Below are positions 1 through 8,700 of a stretch of 64,000 nt of DNA, piece after piece. Under the pieces are notes generated by a model. It did not search any database and was not told the origin of the DNA. It saw only the letters and a program-made list of their open reading frames with translations. This stretch comes from Dyella marensis (GTDB lineage Bacteria > Pseudomonadota > Gammaproteobacteria > Xanthomonadales > Rhodanobacteraceae), in NCBI RefSeq assembly GCF_900112865.1, contig NZ_FONH01000002.1, positions 62,001 to 126,000 on the forward strand, given 5' to 3'. A program made the position numbers and the translations under genes. The stretch's first letter is position 1. The number at the start of each line of letters is the position of its first letter.

Positions 1-80
1 TCCTCATGGAGGGCGCGTCCTGTGCGGGTGGTGGCTGGATGCGAGGCTGGCGGTCCGGAGCGATCTTGCCACTATCCGGG

Positions 81-245
81 GTAGGTTGGGATGAGCATGG
101 CGAACCCCAACGTGGCGCTCGCCATGGGAGACCTGTTGGGGTTACGAGCTGCGTCAGCAGCGCGCCCTTCGGGCCATCCGCCACGCGGATGTTCGCTACG
201 TCATCCTGCCTTCGCAGTCGCCCTCGGCTCACCCCAACCTACGCC
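81..245. repeat. Degenerate copy of the GTAGGTTGGGG inverted repeat
   Basis: This is an imperfect copy of the inverted-repeat family also present at 5603, 17591, 28766 and 41835. The left outer arm starts at 81, an inner GTTGGGGTT lies at 135, and the right outer arm CCCCAACCTAC is at 232-242. The centre is longer and more diverged than in the other copies. It lies just beyond the 3' end of the alpha-galactosidase gene. No gene was recognised in bases 1-80. Confidence 0.7.
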
Positions 246-262
246 GGCATTGCGTCGTGGGC

Positions 263-1465
263 CTACATCGCGGAAATGCGATACATCACCGTCGCATGCG
301 GCTCCAGCTTCAGCTTGATCGAGCCATCGCCCTGCGTATCCGCATGCTTCCACAGATCCCGCATCCGGTACTTGCCGGCTTTCAATCCCAGTTCCTGCGC
401 ACTCACCGTGACATCCTGCGCCGCATCGCCCTCGTTGAACACGGCCACCGCCTGGCTGCCGTCCTTCATCGGCTTGACGATCACATGGATGCCCTTGGCG
501 TCGCGCACCTGCTTGCCCTGCTTGCCCAGCGGATCCTGGTCCACTGCGATCACCTCCTTGTTGAGCAGGATCTCCAGCGCGGACGGACTGATCTTGCGCA
601 GGTCGGTGCCGATCAGCAGCGGCGCGGCCATGATCGACCACAGGCTGAAGTGCGAGCGGTATTCCACGTCGGTCATGCCGCCGTTGCCCACCTCGAGCAT
701 GTCCGGATCGTTCCAGTGGCCGGGGCCGGCATAGGCGTCGAGCACCACGTTCTGCTTGAAGATCTTCAGCATCGAGTCGTACTTGTCGCTGATGTCGCCG
801 GTGGTGCGCCAGGACGAGGCGCCGACCTTGGGATCGGCACCCCACAGCCAGGCCTTGTTCTCGCCCCATTCGCACAGGCTGTAGAAGATCGGCCGGCCGG
901 TGGCGCGCAGCGCTTCGCCCATCGCGGCGTAGCGCTCCTTGGCGGGCTTCTTCTCGTTGTTGCAGTTGTCGTACTTCAGATAGTCCGCGCCGACCGAGGC
1001 GAAGAACGCCGCGTCCTGCTTCTCGTGGCCCAGGCCGCCGGGGAAGCCGCGGTTTTCCTGGTGCGGTTCGCAGGTATTGGTGCCGGCGCTGGAGTACAGG
1101 CCGAAGGCGAAGCCCTTCGAGTGCACGTAGTCGGCCAGCGCCTTGATGCCATGCGGGAAGCGCTTGAGGTTGGGCTGCAGATTGCCGCTCTTGTCGCGCT
1201 GCCAGTCGGCCCAGCAATCGTCGAGGTTGATGTGGCGATAACCGGCGTCACGCAAGCCCGTGCTGACCATCTTGTCGGCCACGCTGCGGATCATGTCCTC
1301 GTTGAACTCGTCGCGGCAGTGGGTGGAGTTCCAGTTGTTGAAGCCCATCTGCGGCACGGCGGCGCTGGACCATTCCGGCTTGACGTCCCCGGCGTATGCG
1401 GCGACCGCGAAGGTCGCGCACACGCATACGGCCAGGCGGGTCAACGTAGCGGACATACCTTTCAT
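263..1465 (-). CDS. GH27 alpha-galactosidase, secreted
   Basis: This 400-residue glycoside hydrolase of family GH27 should release terminal alpha-galactose from plant oligosaccharides or galactomannan side chains. A Sec signal peptide (residues 1-25, cleavage after AYA) points to the periplasm or outside. Seen directly: the GFNNWNSTHC opening of the barrel, LDDCW near residue 83, the nucleophile Asp166 in YLKYDNC, the probable acid/base Asp224 in SWRTTGDISD, and WNDPDML near 251. The length is right for a bacterial GH27 enzyme with its C-terminal beta domain. The start at 1465 was chosen because GGAGAG precedes it and a signal peptide follows at once; upstream in-frame codons lack both. It lies 91 bases after a TonB receptor gene on the same strand, which suggests a carbohydrate-utilisation locus. 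Substrate breadth (galactose versus N-acetylgalactosamine) cannot be read from the sequence. Confidence 0.93.
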   Translation of the reverse strand: MKGMSATLTRLAVCVCATFAVAAYAGDVKPEWSSAAVPQMGFNNWNSTHCRDEFNEDMIRSVADKMVSTGLRDAGYRHINLDDCWADWQRDKSGNLQPNLKRFPHGIKALADYVHSKGFAFGLYSSAGTNTCEPHQENRGFPGGLGHEKQDAAFFASVGADYLKYDNCNNEKKPAKERYAAMGEALRATGRPIFYSLCEWGENKAWLWGADPKVGASSWRTTGDISDKYDSMLKIFKQNVVLDAYAGPGHWNDPDMLEVGNGGMTDVEYRSHFSLWSIMAAPLLIGTDLRKISPSALEILLNKEVIAVDQDPLGKQGKQVRDAKGIHVIVKPMKDGSQAVAVFNEGDAAQDVTVSAQELGLKAGKYRMRDLWKHADTQGDGSIKLKLEPHATVMYRISAM

Positions 1466-1492
1466 CGAATCTCTCCAGGCGGCTGTCGATCG

Positions 1493-1547
1493 AAAAAAAT
1501 GACGGGCGACGCGCGTAACGCAGTGAGGGAGGAGCGCGCCGCCCGTC
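1493..1547 (-). terminator. Intrinsic terminator between receptor and galactosidase genes
   Basis: Read on the minus strand, GACGGGC plus a GC-rich extension (1534-1547) pairs with its complement at 1501-1514, followed by an A and seven T (1493-1499). It lies after the TonB receptor stop and before the alpha-galactosidase start. The galactosidase is therefore probably expressed at a reduced level from the receptor promoter, or from a promoter not recognised here. Confidence 0.75.
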
Positions 1548-1556
1548 CGGGGAAAC

Positions 1557-4385
1557 TCACCACGAAGCCCGAATGCCGGCCGACACCGTCCTGCCGTTGA
1601 TCTCGGCATACGAAGGCCGATTCATATAGACCTGGTACTTGAAGATTTTCTCGCGGGTGAGATTGGTGCCCTCGACGAACACCGCCACGTTCTCCATCAG
1701 CTTGTAGCTTGCGCTCATGTCGAGCTGGCCGTAGGCCTTGACCGTGGTCGGCTGGCTTTCGTCGCCGGAGATGGTCTCCAGGTAGGCGTCGCGCCAGTTG
1801 TACGCCACGCGCACCTGGAACGGGCCCTTCTCGTAATAGATGCTGGCATTGGCCGAATCGCCGATGCCCGGTACCGCGAACTTGCCGGTGGTGGACACGT
1901 CGCCGGAATTGGCCGTCGCGTTGCTGATCACATGCGTGTAGTTGGCGGCCACGCCCAGGCCGTCGAACGGATCGGGCAGCCACGTCAACTGATAGGTGGC
2001 GGCGGCCTCCACGCCCTTGATGGTGGCGGTGTTGAGGTTGATCGGCCGGGTCAGGTCGAAGGGGAAGCCCAGGATGTTGGTCTTGGTGGTGACCAGGGTG
2101 GTGAAGTTGCTCACCTTCTTCTCGAAGCCGCCCAGCGCCAGGTAGCTGGTGTCGGACAGGTACCACTCCAGTCCCAGGTCATAGTTCTTGGATGTATACG
2201 GCTTCAGGCCCGTATTGCCCTGGGTCACGCCCTGCGTGGCCGGGCGGAAGTTGTAGCTGGTGGCGGCGGAGAGATTGCTCAGGTCCGGACGCGTCACGGT
2301 CTTGGACACCGCCGCGCGCAAGATCAGGTCGTCGCGCAGGCTCCACTTGAAGTTGGCCGACGGCAGCCAGTTGGAATAGCTGCCCTGGGCGGACACCGGC
2401 GACAGCGAGCCATAGGTGGGAATGGCGTTGCTGGTGTCGTTCGGGTTGATGGTGATGGCCAGCAGCGGCACCGCGTAGGCGCGCGAGGTGGTGTCGGTCT
2501 TGGTGTAGCGCAGGCCCACCTCCAGCGTCCACGGCCGCTCGATCAGGTTGCCCTGGAAGTTGGCCTTGCCATAGGCCGACTTGGTGCGCTCTTCCACCTG
2601 GCTGTAGCCGGACGGATCCGGCCGCGCTGCGAAGGTGCCGCCGTTGGCGGCCAGCGCCGCGGCGAAGGCGCCGGCATTGGGCAGCTGGTTGTAGGCGGCC
2701 GGACTGGCCAGGTAGCCCAGCAGCGCGGGGACGTCGTAGGTGAGCCACTGCGTGGGATAGCCAGGGGACACGCCATCGACCATGGTGCCGGCGTTGTAGA
2801 TGCGCGCGTTGATCGCGCTGCCCGGGATGGCCGCGACGTAGCCGCAGTACTCGGCGCAGAACAGGTTGTTCGGCGTGCGCCAGGTCACCTCGGTCTTGGT
2901 GCGCTTCATGAACTGCGCGCCGAAGTCGAGCTGGGCGAGCACACCGTCGGTGAAGCTCTTGCCGAAGTGCAGCTTGCTTTCCAGGATCTTGTCGCTGACG
3001 TTCGGCGATTCGCCGCCCAGCGAGCAGCAGTGCGCGCGCAGATCCGTGGTGTCGGTGGTGGAGATCAGGTTGCTGTAGCTGGGCAGCTGCGACGAGCCGT
3101 TGTTGGTCCAGGTCGGATTGACCCCGGTATTGCGCGTGCCGACCACCATGAAATAGCCGTTGGCCGATTCCTTGTTCCAGGCACGCGATACCGCGGTGTC
3201 CCAGTCCAGCACGGTGGAGTTGTCGATCTGCCAGGCCAGGTTGAGGCCGGTCTGCTCGTTATAGGCGTTGCGCGGATTGCTTTCCTCGATGTAGTCGTTG
3301 GCCAGCACGCCGGTATTGCCGCGCACGTAGCTCAGCGCGGTGCCGTTGCCGTCGGCGGTGAGCGACTGCACGTCGGCGGTGTTCATGTACGAGCCGAACG
3401 CGTGGTACTTCGAGTCGATCTTGTAGTTGGAGATCATCGTGTCGAATTTGACGGTCAGGTTCTCCAGCGGCTTCCAGTCGATCGCGCCGCTGATGCCGCG
3501 GCGGGTGCGGGTCTGGACGTAGTCGGAGCCGGACAGCGTCTGCGGCAACGCGATATTGGTATAGGCCGGATTGATCTGGCTGTAGTTCAGCCCGGTGATC
3601 CAGCCGGAGGTATTCATGGTCTGCTCGCGGTGGTCGCGCTTGTCGTACATGCCCGCGATCAGCCAGCCGAAGGTGCCGTCGGCATTGGTATTGCTCATCA
3701 GCGCCGACATGCGCGGCGTGAAGCCGCCCTTGATCGACGAGGACAGATTGTCGTTGACGCCGGCCACGCTGGCCGCGGCGTGAAAACCCTTGGTATCGAG
3801 CGGGCGCGCCGTGATGATGTTGACGGTGCCGCCGATACCGCCTTCGGCGATATCCGCGGTGGCCGTCTTGCGCACCTCCGCGGTGCTGATCAGCTGCGAC
3901 GGCAGCACGTCGAAGTTGAACGCGCGATCGGTCGCATCCGTCGCCATGGTGCGGCCGTTGAGCAGCACATTGACGAAGTCGGGGCCGAAGCCGCGCACGG
4001 TGATGCGGCTGGACTCACCGCCGCTGCGGTCCACCGCCACGCCGGGCACGCGCTGCAAGGCGTCGGCCACGTTCGGATCGGGGAACTTGCCCGCCTCTTC
4101 GGCCGAGACCGCGTCGACCACGCTGGTCGCGTCCTGCTTGATCGCCTGCGCGCGCCGGATCGAGGCGAGCTGGCCGGTGACACTGACGCCATTGAGGTTC
4201 TGCACATCCTTGCCGTCGCGCTTCTCCTTCGTTTGACCATCGGCCGCGCCTTGCGTTGCCGCCGGAGCGGCAGCGGCCGGTGCGGCCGCGTCCTGGGCAT
4301 GCGCCGTTTCGAACAGGGTTGCGCCGGCGATGACCACGGCGAACAGGGCTTGCTGGATCGAGCCCGCCAGAATATGTCGCTGCAT
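1557..4385 (-). CDS. TonB-dependent receptor, Xanthomonas/Caulobacter type
   Basis: This is a 942-residue outer-membrane receptor with a signal peptide (cleavage after AHA, about residue 30), an Ala/Pro-rich linker, a plug domain (about 70-190, with VADALQRVPGVAVDR and ITVRGFGPDFVNVLLNGR) and a long beta-barrel ending in the aromatic residue Trp. The motif pattern is that of the large TonB-Xanth-Caul receptor family, whose members commonly import plant-derived carbohydrates. The gene lies upstream of a GH27 alpha-galactosidase on the same strand, so an alpha-galactoside is the likely cargo (inference). The start at 4385 has GGGAGAGG upstream and gives a proper signal peptide; 32 further in-frame codons upstream look non-coding. 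A perfect AT-rich palindrome about 210 bases upstream (4598-4617) may be the operator of its regulator. Confidence 0.92.
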   Translation of the reverse strand: MQRHILAGSIQQALFAVVIAGATLFETAHAQDAAAPAAAAPAATQGAADGQTKEKRDGKDVQNLNGVSVTGQLASIRRAQAIKQDATSVVDAVSAEEAGKFPDPNVADALQRVPGVAVDRSGGESSRITVRGFGPDFVNVLLNGRTMATDATDRAFNFDVLPSQLISTAEVRKTATADIAEGGIGGTVNIITARPLDTKGFHAAASVAGVNDNLSSSIKGGFTPRMSALMSNTNADGTFGWLIAGMYDKRDHREQTMNTSGWITGLNYSQINPAYTNIALPQTLSGSDYVQTRTRRGISGAIDWKPLENLTVKFDTMISNYKIDSKYHAFGSYMNTADVQSLTADGNGTALSYVRGNTGVLANDYIEESNPRNAYNEQTGLNLAWQIDNSTVLDWDTAVSRAWNKESANGYFMVVGTRNTGVNPTWTNNGSSQLPSYSNLISTTDTTDLRAHCCSLGGESPNVSDKILESKLHFGKSFTDGVLAQLDFGAQFMKRTKTEVTWRTPNNLFCAEYCGYVAAIPGSAINARIYNAGTMVDGVSPGYPTQWLTYDVPALLGYLASPAAYNQLPNAGAFAAALAANGGTFAARPDPSGYSQVEERTKSAYGKANFQGNLIERPWTLEVGLRYTKTDTTSRAYAVPLLAITINPNDTSNAIPTYGSLSPVSAQGSYSNWLPSANFKWSLRDDLILRAAVSKTVTRPDLSNLSAATSYNFRPATQGVTQGNTGLKPYTSKNYDLGLEWYLSDTSYLALGGFEKKVSNFTTLVTTKTNILGFPFDLTRPINLNTATIKGVEAAATYQLTWLPDPFDGLGVAANYTHVISNATANSGDVSTTGKFAVPGIGDSANASIYYEKGPFQVRVAYNWRDAYLETISGDESQPTTVKAYGQLDMSASYKLMENVAVFVEGTNLTREKIFKYQVYMNRPSYAEINGRTVSAGIRASW

Positions 4386-4820
4386 TCCACCTCTCCCAAG
4401 GGTTGCACGATTAGGCTGTTTTGAACGATCACTTGCGTTGCCGCACGCCGCCGGCGCGTGGCCGTCGGTGCGACGAATCATCCGGCGCCATCGGCGCCTT
4501 ACTGCTCAACGATTGCCCTGCTCTGCTGCCCGGTCCGGCCGAGATGCTCGAGGCCGATGGACCGGTTGGAATGCCCAACCATCCCCCGATGGTCAGTTAA
4601 TCATACAAATATGATTATGGGCGGATCATTGGATGGCCTCATGCATGAGATCAAGCTGCGACGCAACATCCAGCTGTCATCAAGCTGTTTTATGACGAGC
4701 ACTGCCAACCGGGTCACATGCAGGCGACAAAAATTAGACCTGCCGGTGCCGGCTGTCGCCGCATGCTGTCGCCATCGGCATGCGCAAGACAGCGAAATAC
4801 GGCGAAAAGGAGTGCAATCG
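4386..4820. other. Divergent intergenic region with palindromes
   Basis: This 435-base spacer separates two divergent genes. No coding region is convincing in it. It holds GGTTGG/CCAACC inverted arms at 4564-4580 and the AT-rich palindrome listed separately at 4598-4617. Promoters for both neighbours should lie here, but no confident -35/-10 pair was found. Confidence 0.6.
4598..4617. promoter_or_regulatory. Candidate operator: perfect 8-4-8 palindrome
   Basis: TAATCATA at 4598-4605 and TATGATTA at 4610-4617 are exact inverted repeats around CAAA. The AT-rich block stands out in GC-rich DNA and sits between the divergent TonB receptor and HVA1-like genes, as expected of a dimeric repressor or activator site. 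The binding protein is unknown; no regulator gene adjoins it. Confidence 0.45.
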
Positions 4821-5042
4821 ATGAGCGCGCCATTCAAGGTCGGCGACCATGTGCGGTGGAATTCCGAGGCCGGCCATGTGGCCGGCACGATAATCGCCGT
4901 GCATATCCGCGATTTCGACTACAAGGGCCACACGCACCGCGCCTCGCCCGAGGATCCGCAGTACGAGATCAAGAGCGACAAGAGCGATCACGTGGCCGCG
5001 CATAAAGGCAGCGCGCTGCGGCATGCGCCACGCAAGGACTAG
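4821..5042 (+). CDS. HVA1/DUF2945-like small protein
   Basis: This 73-residue protein has the short SH3/Tudor-like pattern of the hypervirulence-associated HVA1 (DUF2945) family: FKVGDHVRWNSEAGHVAGTI at the N-terminus, a DYKGHTHRASPEDPQYEIKS core, and a basic tail. The biochemical role of the family is not established. The ATG is preceded by AAAAGGAG at good spacing. It ends two bases before the DUF488 gene, so the two are almost certainly co-transcribed. The protein is cytoplasmic, with no signal or membrane segment. Confidence 0.85.
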   Translation: MSAPFKVGDHVRWNSEAGHVAGTIIAVHIRDFDYKGHTHRASPEDPQYEIKSDKSDHVAAHKGSALRHAPRKD

Positions 5043-5044
5043 AC

Positions 5045-5599
5045 ATGGCACTGCCGTTCTTCACCATCGGGCATTCCAATCGCAGTCTCGCGGACTTCGT
5101 CGCGCTGCTGCATGAAAGCGAGGTGCGCCTGATCGTCGATGTCCGCGCGTTTCCGCGCTCGAGGACCAATCCTTCCTTCAACGAGGATGCGTTGCCTGGC
5201 GCGCTGGCGCCTGAGGGAATTGCGTATCGTCATCTGGCCGCGCTGGGCGGGCGGCGGCGCAAGTCGGAGTTGGTGCCGATCGAGACCAATGGCTTCTGGA
5301 CGCACCAGAGCTTTCACAACTATGCCGACTATGCGTTGACGAATATTTTTCAGGTCGGACTGGAAGCGCTGATCGGAATGGGCAGAGAAGAGCGTTGCGC
5401 CGTGATGTGCTCGGAGGCGGTGTGGTGGCGCTGCCATCGGCGGATCGTGGCCGACTATCTGCTCGCGCGTGGCGAGAAGGTGTTGCATATTCTCGGTCCA
5501 AGGCATGTCGAAGCGGCGCAGTTGAGCGAGCGGGCGCGGCCACATCCGGATGGAACCGTGACCTACCCTCCCGCCGGCGACCTCTTCGAGCCCGCGTAA
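5045..5599 (+). CDS. DUF488 family protein
   Basis: This 184-residue protein belongs to DUF488. Seen: TIGHSNRSLADFVALL at the start, VDVRAFPRSRTNPSF at about 32-46, and CSEAVWWRCHRR at about 118-129, a Cys/His-containing signature typical of the family. No enzymatic activity is firmly established for these proteins. The gene is the second of a tight two-gene unit (2-base gap) with an HVA1-like gene, a pairing that fits a stress-related accessory role only loosely. An inverted repeat of the GTAGGTTGGGG family follows the stop. Confidence 0.9.
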   Translation: MALPFFTIGHSNRSLADFVALLHESEVRLIVDVRAFPRSRTNPSFNEDALPGALAPEGIAYRHLAALGGRRRKSELVPIETNGFWTHQSFHNYADYALTNIFQVGLEALIGMGREERCAVMCSEAVWWRCHRRIVADYLLARGEKVLHILGPRHVEAAQLSERARPHPDGTVTYPPAGDLFEPA

Positions 5600-5602
5600 C
5601 TC

Positions 5603-5695
5603 GCGTAGGTTGGGGTGAGCAAAGCGAACCCCAACGTCGATGTGCCGGCGCATCGTTAGGTTGGGGTTCGCCTGCGGCTCACCCCGACCTGCGCC
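5603..5695. repeat. GTAGGTTGGGG inverted repeat, copy 2
   Basis: GCGTAGGTTGGGGTGAGC on the left is matched in reverse on the right by GGCTCACCCCGACCTGCGC, with inner CCCCAAC and TTGGGGTTCG segments, giving a long imperfect hairpin. It lies between the convergent 3' ends of the DUF488 gene and the outer-membrane protein gene. Confidence 0.85.
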
Positions 5696-5700
5696 GTATT

Positions 5701-5787
5701 AAAAAAGACGCCCAGGCGCGAGCGCAGAGAACAGGGACGGACGTCCTCTGCGCCATGCCTCCTTGCGGCGAGGCATGGCGCCTGGGC
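5701..5787 (-). terminator. Intrinsic terminator of the repeat-protein/barrel operon
   Basis: On the minus strand the arms GCCCAGGCGC (78-87 end, 5778-5787) and GCGCCTGGGC (5710-5719) enclose a second stem (ATGCCT/AGGCAT), and the outer stem is followed by GTC and a run of six T (5701-5706). It begins only 11 bases after the stop of the 1192-residue protein gene, so it very likely ends that operon. Confidence 0.85.
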
Positions 5788-5798
5788 ATCAAGCTCGC

Positions 5799-8700
5799 TC
5801 AGTAATAGCCGACCACGTTGAGGAACACGCCTTTGTAGCGATAGCCCAGCTTGGTCATGTCGTCGTTGAAGTCGGTGAAGTTGTAGCCGAGCCCCATGCG
5901 GAAGTGCTTGCTGACGTCATAGTCCACGCTGGCCAGCCAGCCCTTGCGCGTACCGCCTTCCGACGCGCGCAGCACGCGGTACTCGCCCATCACGCTCACA
6001 CCGCCCATCACATAGCGGCGCGCCTGCCCCGCGAGCATGGTGGCGCGGTTGTCGTACCAGTCGCCGCTGCCGCGACCGGCGCGCGCCTCGCCCTCGCGGG
6101 TGGCGAGCTTGGCCGCGAACTCCCATTGCGTATCCAGCCGGTACACGCCCTCCAGCGAGAACACGCTCGAACGCTGGTCGTAGTAGCTGTCGGACTCGGT
6201 CTGGCCGGGCGAAGACAGGTCGTACAGATAGGTGTACTTGCCCAGCACGGTCCAGCGCACGCTATTCCACGGACGCCAGGCGAAGCCGACGTTGGTTTCG
6301 TTGAAGCGCGCATTGTTGGTCGGATCCACCTTGTCCCGCGTGCGCGACCAGTTGATGCGGCCGGCCACCTGCCACGACTCGTTGATCTTGTAGCTGAGCC
6401 GGTGCGTGGTCACCCACTGGTCGCGCTGCTCCGCGCCGCGGTCGCGGCGGTATTCCAGCTTGCTCGCCCAGCTGGTCGAGGCATCGGTCAGGCCCGCGTT
6501 GAGGCTGGCCGCATGCCGATCGACGCGCCCCGCCCCGCTGGCCGCGTCGAGCTGGCCGTCCTGCAGGGTGAAGCCCAGCGTCCAGCCCATGCTCGGATAG
6601 AAATCCATGCCGAAGGTGTGCCCGATGCCGGTATCGGGGCCCGACTTCAACCACTGGCTCTCGTTGTAGAGGTTGGTCTTGTCGGTCAGGCGCCAGCGCT
6701 GGCCCAGGGTCAGGCCGTCCGGCGTCTGCGCGAGCAGGCTGGAATCGTTGTAGAGCGCGGTGCTGTCCACCGAATAGGTGTAGGCACCGTACAGCGAGTG
6801 ATCCGGATTGAGGCGGTACTCGCCATTGACCTGCGCGGCGTTGCCACGCGAACCCCGCGTGACTTCCGCGCCGGCATTGGACAGATCGCCGAACTGGTAC
6901 TTCGCACCCACCGTCACCGCATCGTTGGTCGGATACGCGCCGTTGTCGTTGTCCAACGTCACCTGCCCCGTGGCATAGACATCCAGCGAGCTGCCGATGC
7001 GCTGCGTATAGCCCAACGCCGCCAGCGTGCCGGTGCCGCTGCGCAACTGGTAGGTTTCGGTAACGCGGCGGATCTCGGCGATCAGGTCCGACTTCTCAGC
7101 CAGCTGCCAATCCAGCTGCAGCTGCCCCTGCTCCAGCGCATCGCTGCCGCGCTTGGCGTAGCTGTAGCGGCCGGACAGGCGCAGGCCATTGCTCACCTGC
7201 CCCGTGAATTCCGCACCGTACTCACGCACCGCCAGGCCCTGGTCGGCACGCGCCACCGAGTAGCCGGCATCGACGTCGCGCCACCACGCACCCACGGTCC
7301 ACTCGCGCTGGCTCCAGCCCAGTTCGCGCAGGTCCGCATGTGCATCCACCGCGGTGGCGTTGCCGCCGCTGCCGCCCTGCGTCACCGGATTGGTGCGGAT
7401 GAAGCTGAGGCCGCCGTTGTCGGAGTAGAAGATCGGCGCCACCGCGGCATCGCTGTGCGAGCGCTCGACCTTCAGGTAGGTGCCGCGCCCGGCCTGCAGG
7501 GTGACATCGGCGCCCTTCAGCGAGTAATCGTCGCTGGAACGCCCCTCGTCGACATAAGTGCCACCCACCGCCACGTGCTCGCCGAACCAGTGCCTGGCAC
7601 GGATACCGGCGGTGACATCGTTGCTGTCGAAGCCGCTGGGCACGTACTCGTAGTCGGCCAGCAGGTGGTTCTCGTAGCCGCCTTGCGGACGATCGCGGAA
7701 CAGCGTGCTCACATTGGCCTGGGCGATCTGCGCCAAGGGTCGCGTCAACAGCAGGCGACCCTGCATCTCGTTGATGTCGTAGTCGACGCCGCGCACCAGG
7801 TTGATGCGCGACACCACGCTGCCGGTGGTGGGATCGCGCACTTCCAGCACGATCTGGTCCGAGCCCGGCAGGATGTCGGTATGGCGCAGGTAGTACAGGC
7901 TGCCGCCGGTGCCGAGGAACTCGGCATGGCCCAGCACCGTCTGCGCCTGCGAGGCGAACGCCTTCAGCAAGGTATTCGGATCGCCCAGCGGCGTGCTCTC
8001 GCGGCTTCGCCAGTCCAGCGCCGCGCCGTACAGGCTGCGCACGTACTGCGCGTACTGCGTGCCGGTGAAGCCGGTCTGGTAGTTGCCCCACAACGCCTGG
8101 CTCTTGTCCCAGTCCAGCCGAAGGTACAGCTTGCCCTGGGTATCGATGTCGCGGTACGTGGTCGAGTCGTCGCCGTAGACCGGGTAGTACATGTTCGGGT
8201 CGAGGCGGCGGAACACGTCCTTCGGGTCGGCCTTGAAGAAACCGTTGAACAGGCTGCCGGTGTTGCGCTCGGTGGTGTCGGCCTGCGCGGTCAGCAGGTA
8301 GCGCCCTTCCAGCTTGCCCTTCAGATAGAAGGCCAGGCGGCCCTCGTCGAGGAAGCCGTCGCGGTAGCGCGGATCCACCGTCAACGCCGAGGCGCCCGTG
8401 CCGCTCACCGAACTCTTCGATGCGGTGAGGTCGGCGATGGCCACCGCGAACAGATAGTTGTCGCGCACGTTCACCGCCAGCGGATAGTGGCTGACCGTGC
8501 CACCAGTGCCGCGCAAGGCCACGTCGAGCGTGTGCGACCCGGTCGGCAACAGGTACTCGGCGACGAACTTGCGCTGCTGGTCCACCGGCACGTTCTGGCC
8601 TGAGATGGTCACCGCGTACTGCTCCGGCACGTTCTGGCCATACACCCGCACCCGCGAGCCGCGGATGGTGATGTTCTGCCGGCGCAGCGCATTGCCGCCG

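Noticed and set aside
5763-8603. Long plus-strand open frame opposite the 1192-residue protein
   Set aside because: Low-complexity His/Ala/Arg/Val composition, no start context, and fully antisense to a protein with a signal peptide and barrel.
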